Below are positions 58,654 to 64,000 of a DNA stretch of 64,000 nt, piece after piece; positions within the stretch are counted from its first letter, which is position 1, and every line of letters starts with the position of its first letter. A program made the translations under genes and the position numbers. Under the pieces are notes generated by a model. That model was not told the origin of the DNA. It did not search any database and worked only from the letters and a program-made list of their open reading frames with translations. The stretch spans positions 97,031,819-97,095,818 of the forward strand of contig CM057471.1 of NCBI GenBank assembly GCA_030035585.1, given 5' to 3'. The DNA comes from Dugong dugon. Its lineage: Eukaryota; Chordata; Mammalia; Sirenia; Dugongidae.

Positions 58654-59399
58654 TTATATTATTATTGTGTGATGTGAAAATAAAACTAACTCTGACTTGA
58701 TGACTTGAATTAAAACAGACCACATGTCCATAACACATATTTATGAACTCACACAAATCTTCCAAGATTTAGAAACAAATATGACTTCTCATTAAAACCA
58801 AAACTAGATCTTGAAAAAGAACAAAGCTGGAGTACTCACACTTCCTGATTTCAAATTTTAAGACAAAGCTACAGTAATCAAAACAGTGTGGTACTGGCAT
58901 AAAAATTTAGACTAATGGAACAGGACTGAGAGTCCAGAAATAGCTCCATACTTCCATGATCAACTGATTTTCAACAAAAGTGCCAAAACCATTCAAGGGG
59001 GAAAAGAATAGCCCTTCAACAAATGATGCTGGGACAACTGGATCTCTACATGCAAAAAAGAAAGAAAGAAATTGGGTCCTTACCTCACACCATATAAGAA
59101 GCTTAATTCAAAATGGATCAAAGACTTAAATGCAAGGGCTAAAACTATTAAAAAAAAAAAGACAGAGAGAGAGAAGAAAACATATTTCTATATTTCTTAG
59201 ATGAAAACACAGGAGTAACTCTTCATGACCTTGGATTTGCCAACAGATTTGTAGATATGGCACCAAAAGCACACACAACAAAAGAAAAAAATAAATAAAT
59301 TTCCTCAAAATTAAAAACGTTTATGCATAAAAGGACACCATTAAGAAAGTGAAAAGACAACCTACAGAATAGGAGAAAATATGTGCAAATGATATACAC

Positions 59400-59447
59400 G
59401 GTCGCTGTGAGTCAGAATCAACTTGACAGCAATGGGTTTGTTTTTTT
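59400..59447 (+). repeat. AfroSINE tail fragment inside an L1
   Basis: 'ggtcgctgtgagtcagaatc' followed by 'aacttgacagcaatgggttt' and a T run is the last ~40 bp of an AfroSINE. Confidence 0.85.
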
Positions 59448-59837
59448 TTAAATATCTGATAAGGGTCTAGTACCCAGAATACACAAAGAACTCTTTTCAT
59501 AACAACAACAAAAAAATAAAAACAAACCAATTTAAAAATGGGAAAAAGACTTGAATAGACCTTTCTCCAAACAAGATATACAACAGCCATTAAGCACAGG
59601 AAAAGAAGTTCAACATAGTTATTAGGGAAATACAAATCAAAACCAAAATGAGATCACTTTACACTTACTAGGATGGCTATTATAAGAAAAATGGAAAATA
59701 AGAAATGTTGGCAAGGATGTGGAGAAACTGGAACCTTCATCCATTGCTGGTGGGAATGTAAAATGGCCCAGCCACTGTGGAAAACAGTGTAGTGCTTCCT
59801 CAAAAAGTTAAACACAGAATTACCATATGACCCAGAA

Positions 59838-60699
59838 TCATAAAGCCGATTTGTAGCCTACATAATTTGCTGCCTGGGCACCCATTAATTATCCTAGCTG
59901 CCCTTTCACTTAGTTTCTGACATGGACATTCCTATCTTGTCATCAGGTCTCTCAACAGTTGTGGTCACTCCTTGCCCCTCCTAGGCATGCTCCATTATGG
60001 TTTCTTGTGATAGAAACTCATGATTATCTTATAACCCAGTCTCTCAACAGCTGTAGTCACTCAGTGTCCCTCCCAGCAATGTCTCATATGGGTTCCCATG
60101 ATTAAAACTTCTTTTTCCCGGTCTAATACACTAGAAACTTTAAAACTGACCGATAAGACTTCAGGGTGCCCTAAGCACGAGCCCCCACCTTGCTTGCCAT
60201 ACATAAGCCCTCTCCTAGAATTCCAGATTATTCTTGCCTTATCCCCAGTGCAACGCCCTATGTGGCCCTGTGTTGAGTCTGTGCTATAGTTTCCTCTCCA
60301 GGACTTGTGAGTACAGGCAGTCCCCAGCTTATGACAGGGTTCTGTTCCAACATAAGTCGATTCTGACGTTAAGTCGAATAACTCACTTTTTTAAATTTTG
60401 TTATTTCCTTTTATTACCAGTATCTTCACAAATCATAACACTGAACATCTGTGAATGAACATCTGAGAATGATAACATCAGCAAATTACGTGCTGCAACA
60501 CTGTATGTAGTATATATTACTAATGATAAGATGTAGAAAAACAGACAGCTTTAAGCGTGGTTCGTCGTAACTCAAATATGCTGCAAATAGGGAATTACCT
60601 GTACTAAATTCTATTTATTTCCTGGCCATCTTGTGTGAGTCTCACTTTCTTGACAGACCACCTACGATACACACAGACCCCTCTGTCAGACTTAAGATA
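59838..60699 (+). mobile_element. Solo LTR (ERV, class not certain) inside an L1
   Basis: It lies between two contiguous L1 parts, with 'acccag' on both sides as a likely 6-bp target duplication. Features include 'catacataagccctctccta' (promoter-like AT box) and a 3' part 'ctatttatttcctggcca' and 'gagtctcactttcttgacag' typical of gammaretrovirus-like LTR ends. A fossil, itself split by a MITE. Confidence 0.6.
60314..60601. mobile_element. TA-flanked MITE (288 bp) inside an LTR
   Basis: TA at 60312 and 60602 flank inverted ends CAGGCAGTCCCCAGCTTATG (left) and CAGGTAATTCCCTATTTGCA (right, minus strand). Text such as 'aacataagtcgattctgacg' belongs to a common mammalian Tc1/mariner (Tigger-like) non-autonomous family. 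Confidence 0.8.
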
Positions 60700-61174
60700 C
60701 CCAGGATTTCAACTCCTAGATATATACCCTAAAGAGCTGAAAACAGGTATTCAAACACATACTTACACACAAATGTTCATAACAGCACTATTCACAATAG
60801 CAGAAAGTTAGAAACAACCCAAATGTCCATCAACGGAAGAAAAGATAAACAAAATGTGGTAGATCCATACAATGAAATATTATTCAGCCAAAAAGGAATG
60901 AAGTATTGATCCATGCTACAACATGGATGGACCTCAAACACATTATGCTAAGTTAAAGAAGTCAGACATGAAAAGTCACATATTGTATGATTCCATTTAT
61001 TTGAAATGTCTAGATATGGGGGTGTTCTTTGGGGATGATGAAAAAGTTTTAGAGTCGAAGAGAGGAGATGGTTTGCGCAACACTGTGAATGTACTAAATA
61101 CCAGAGAATTGTTTACTTTAAAATGGTTTATTTTACGTTATGTGAATTTCACTTTAATGAAAAACAGTTAGGTC

Positions 61175-62880
61175 CATATACTGTATGGTTGATTATTAGA
61201 CAGTAATTAGGCTTCATCTAAATATACGTCACTGAAATTATGATAAAATATACTTCACCCACCTGCCCAATATCCTGAAATTTGGTTACAACGCTAACAT
61301 CCTAATGGGAAATATTTTTAAATGTTTTATCAATCTCGTTCTCAAATCATTTAAATGAGAGTCACTGAGATTGTTTAATAGTTCAAGTGGCAGGTAATTA
61401 AAAATACTTTTTGTTAAGCACAAAACACTATAGCTGTAAACTTCTATATGAGTTTTACCAACATTCCCGGCTTTGACCTAGAAGAGAAAACACCCCCTAG
61501 CAAAAACATAACACAGACTTAGTATCGTATCAGATGGAACTCTTATTATACAACAAACACAGCTGGGTTAAATTAAAATGATTTATAAGTGGTAATTTCT
61601 AATGGATGCCCTGGGAATATAAAACATATTTAATTTTCAACCACAGGCTTCACTGAAAAGGAAGTTCTGTAACTACTGGGTAAAACATAGTGGATTTAAC
61701 ATAAGCATTTATTTCTAGATTCTTCCTCAAATACCACAAAAATGACAGTAAAAGAATAATTTCCTTTTTTTTTTTAAAAAAAAAAGGACAAATCCACAAG
61801 GAAAAAGAAAACTAGAGAGAAGATGATAGCAAAGAAGAGATATCAACAAAATGCTGGAAGAGGGCAGGCAGATAGATGAAAGTAACTGGCTTGAGTTCCA
61901 ACCTCCTTGGAATTGCTAAGTACCTGCAGTAGGGGGAGTCAACAAGAGAAATACTGATTTGCATTACAAAGCCTAGAAAAATTCAGGAATTGGAGACACT
62001 GGTTATTTTTAAAGAAGGGGTTTCAGGATAAGGATGAAAACAGAAGAACTGGTTAAAAGGTTTTATAAAGAGAAGTTAGATCTTCAGATCCAATTACCCA
62101 GCCCATCCCCTAGTACACAGAGATGGAAAGTTGACTTCCTAAAGCTAGACCTACATCTAAGTACCATTCTCCACTAGAAAGAATCAGAGAGACTTTAAGA
62201 AATGGCTGATTTATGGCCTGGGGTAAAGTAAGTAAAGCCTGGAAATCCTTTGGTGCCAGAAAGGAGGAAATTAAGGAATGATGGGAACATAACAAAAACA
62301 TACATAAGTTGTTTAAAGGGGCCAAATCAGAAAAAAAACTGACCATCAAAATGACTGGTAGTAACAAATTAAAACCTACTGAATAAAATTAGAAATCATA
62401 AATCCAATATATAAATTTAAAAACTAGTAAACTGAAAATTCAATGAGAAATAGTTACATACTTTCAACATATATCCCCATAAAAATACTTATTAATTAGA
62501 AATGGAAGAAAGTAACTTTACCATGGAAAACTTTTGCAGACACCATATTAATCATGTGATCAAAGTGAACATTATGAGTAACAGGACAAATTAAAACTGT
62601 ACCCTATGACAGAATACAATGAGAAGAGTACAGTATCCATGATATTACTGTCACACTCCTGAATATAATCATGAGGAGACACAGACAAACTCAGATTGAA
62701 GACCTATAATCTTCAAAAGCACCAAAAACTGAGGAACACTTCCAGATGGAAGCAGCACACTAAAGAGACATGATAACTAAATGCAACATCTAATTCTGAA
62801 CAAGAATTTTTGCTAAAGGAAACATTATTTGGCCAACGGAAAAAGCTTGAATGGAGTCTCAAGATTAGATCAAAATTAGA
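61175..62880. other. Non-coding stretch, nothing recognised
   Basis: AT-rich, with a T/A run at 61767-61788. No supported exon or named repeat. Confidence 0.4.
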
Positions 62881-63012
62881 TCTAATACACAGCAAAAGCA
62901 CTGCCCAGAGGAGAATTTATGGCAATAAATACATACATCAAAAAAGAAGAAAGGCAACACAGATTAACACTGAGCAATAGAGTGCTGGAACTGGAAATTT
63001 ATCAAGACACTA
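62880..63012 (+). mobile_element. L1 ORF2 fragment
   Basis: 'agcaaaagcactgcccagag' and the frame MAINTYIKKEERQHRLTLSN match a conserved ORF2 stretch between endonuclease and reverse transcriptase. Confidence 0.75.
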
Positions 63013-63013
63013 A

Positions 63014-63226
63014 TGGTGTTCCTGGGTGGTGCAAATGCATAGCACACACTCCACTGCTAACCAAAAGAGTACAGGTTCAAGACCACCCAAAGGTGCCTAG
63101 AAAGAAAGACCTGGTAATCTACTTCTGAAAAATCAGCCACTGAAAACCCTCTGGAGCATAATTCTACTCTGACACATATAGGGTTTCCATGAGTTGGAGA
63201 TGATGAGATGGCAACCGGTTTAATAA
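63014..63226 (+). repeat. AfroSINE, long type
   Basis: The head ggtgttcctgggtggtgcaa, middle block 'gacctggtaatctacttctg' and tail 'gagttggagatgatgagatg' are present. Confidence 0.85.
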
Positions 63227-63302
63227 AGCATTTAAATTTGGCAAAAACAGTTGGAGTCTAAGAAAAGAGGCATAAGGAATCCCGATTTAAATTTAAAATT
63301 AG

Positions 63303-64000
63303 GACACTTCTGGGCAACATGGCGCTATAGACAGAAGCACCACGCCATCCCTCCACAACAAAGATACAAAAAACTAAGTCAAACAGAGACAAATGGCAAT
63401 CCTGAAGCCCTAAGCATCAAATGAAGAGAGAAAGAACTTAGCCAAGCACTGAATGGAATAAGAAACTGACCGAGAACAGAGAGCGAGGAGAGATACATGC
63501 AGAGGTCCCATATCAGCTAACGCAGCATGGATCCGCAATCTTGGACTCCTGTCGGAGATCGGTGAACAGGGAGTATGGGAAAGCAGCTTCAGGGAGCCTC
63601 CAGCAAGAGACAGAACAATAGTAACCAGCAATATATGCTTTCCTACTCCCCAACCTTCTTCACCCCCACTTGGCCTCCTCTGCTTCCTGTGGCCACAGTC
63701 TCTTGGCCGGGAAGTACCAGATTCACACCTGTGCCAGCTTGATTCCACCCGCCCACACTGGCCAGCTCTCTGAGTGCCATTTGTTGGTTGCAGGCATTGC
63801 TTTTTTCCGGTTCTCTTGGTTTCTTCCCTACCTCTCATCATCTCTCCTTCCTTTCTCTCAAATACCTGGCTCCGAATGCCATCTTTGCTTCTTCCTGGAA
63901 GGCTGTGAAACACTGCTCGACTGTGGAACTGCTTCCGGACCTGTGCCACCACGCTGATGGGATACCCAGGGCTTTTGTTTGTTTGTTTTGACTTGTTCTG
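63303..64000 (+). mobile_element. L1 5' UTR, running off the window end
   Basis: 'gggcaacatggcgctataga' and 'tccctccacaacaaagatac' parallel the start of the full-length L1 at 45474 ('gggccaagatggcaaag', 'ttacaacaaagaccc') but belong to a different subfamily. The GC-richer, promoter-like text to 64000 fits a 5' UTR. The L1 body should follow outside the window. Confidence 0.7.

Larger units (their letters stand above)
58798..61170 (+). mobile_element. Old L1 (L1M type) ORF2 end, split by an LTR and a SINE piece
   Basis: 'ctggagtactcacacttcct', 'aatcaaaacagtgtggtact' and 'acaactggatctctacatgc' open the ORF2 part. 'gatgtggagaaactggaacc' and 'ccatatgacccag' lead to the LTR at 59838. After it, 'gatttcaactcctagatata', 'tccatcaacggaagaaaaga' and 'gaccatgc'-like text continue to about 61170. 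Decayed. Confidence 0.85.

Overview
The window is mammalian nuclear DNA from an afrotherian, almost certainly an elephant or close relative. About two dozen copies of the tRNA-headed AfroSINE family, whose 3' tail matches an RTE (BovB-like) LINE, are the diagnostic feature. L1 LINEs with long, distinctive 3' UTRs, MaLR-type LTRs, and old MIR and L2 relics fit the same placement. There is no bacterial-style coding, no operon, no CRISPR array and no clear RNA gene. Nearly all long open frames are L1 pieces or shadows inside repeats.

Layout. 1-11.3 kb: scattered old repeats (L2, MIR, a hAT MITE, two solo LTRs, a palindromic element split by a SINE, an old L1 split by an LTR) and a CA-rich tract. 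11.3-17.55 kb: a decayed autonomous hAT transposon of Tip100/Zaphod type, with transposase pieces and a recognisable right end, broken up by an L1 3' end, a SINE that itself holds an L1, a second SINE and a palindromic MITE. 18.4-28 kb: several layers of LTR and SINE insertion, an RTE LINE tail, L1 3' ends, L2, MIR, and a 140-bp repeat found twice. 28.5-30.2 kb: an ERV-L relic and an MLT1 LTR. 30.2-42.6 kb: the repeat-poor part. It contains a 178-bp TA-flanked MITE, a MER5A-like element and the only candidate for a host exon (minus strand, 36.8-37.4 kb; product not recognised). 42.8-57 kb: a stack of L1 elements. An old L1M is split by a younger L1 that carries two further L1s, one of them a structurally complete 7.5-kb copy, and is then split again by another L1. 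57-64 kb: SINEs, an old L1 split by a solo LTR that is itself split by a TA-flanked MITE, and the 5' UTR of another L1 running off the window end.

No gene set here works together as a pathway. The value of the window is as a readable record of transposon activity: nesting order, target-site duplications, tail sharing between AfroSINE and RTE, and three L1 3' ends with extra sequence that could be short 3' transductions. I found no convincing new biological system. The items most worth checking are the candidate exon pair, the duplicated L1 3' UTR module, the uncatalogued-looking 140-bp repeat and the L1 stack. All family names come from recognition by eye, and boundaries are approximate unless a target-site duplication is quoted.
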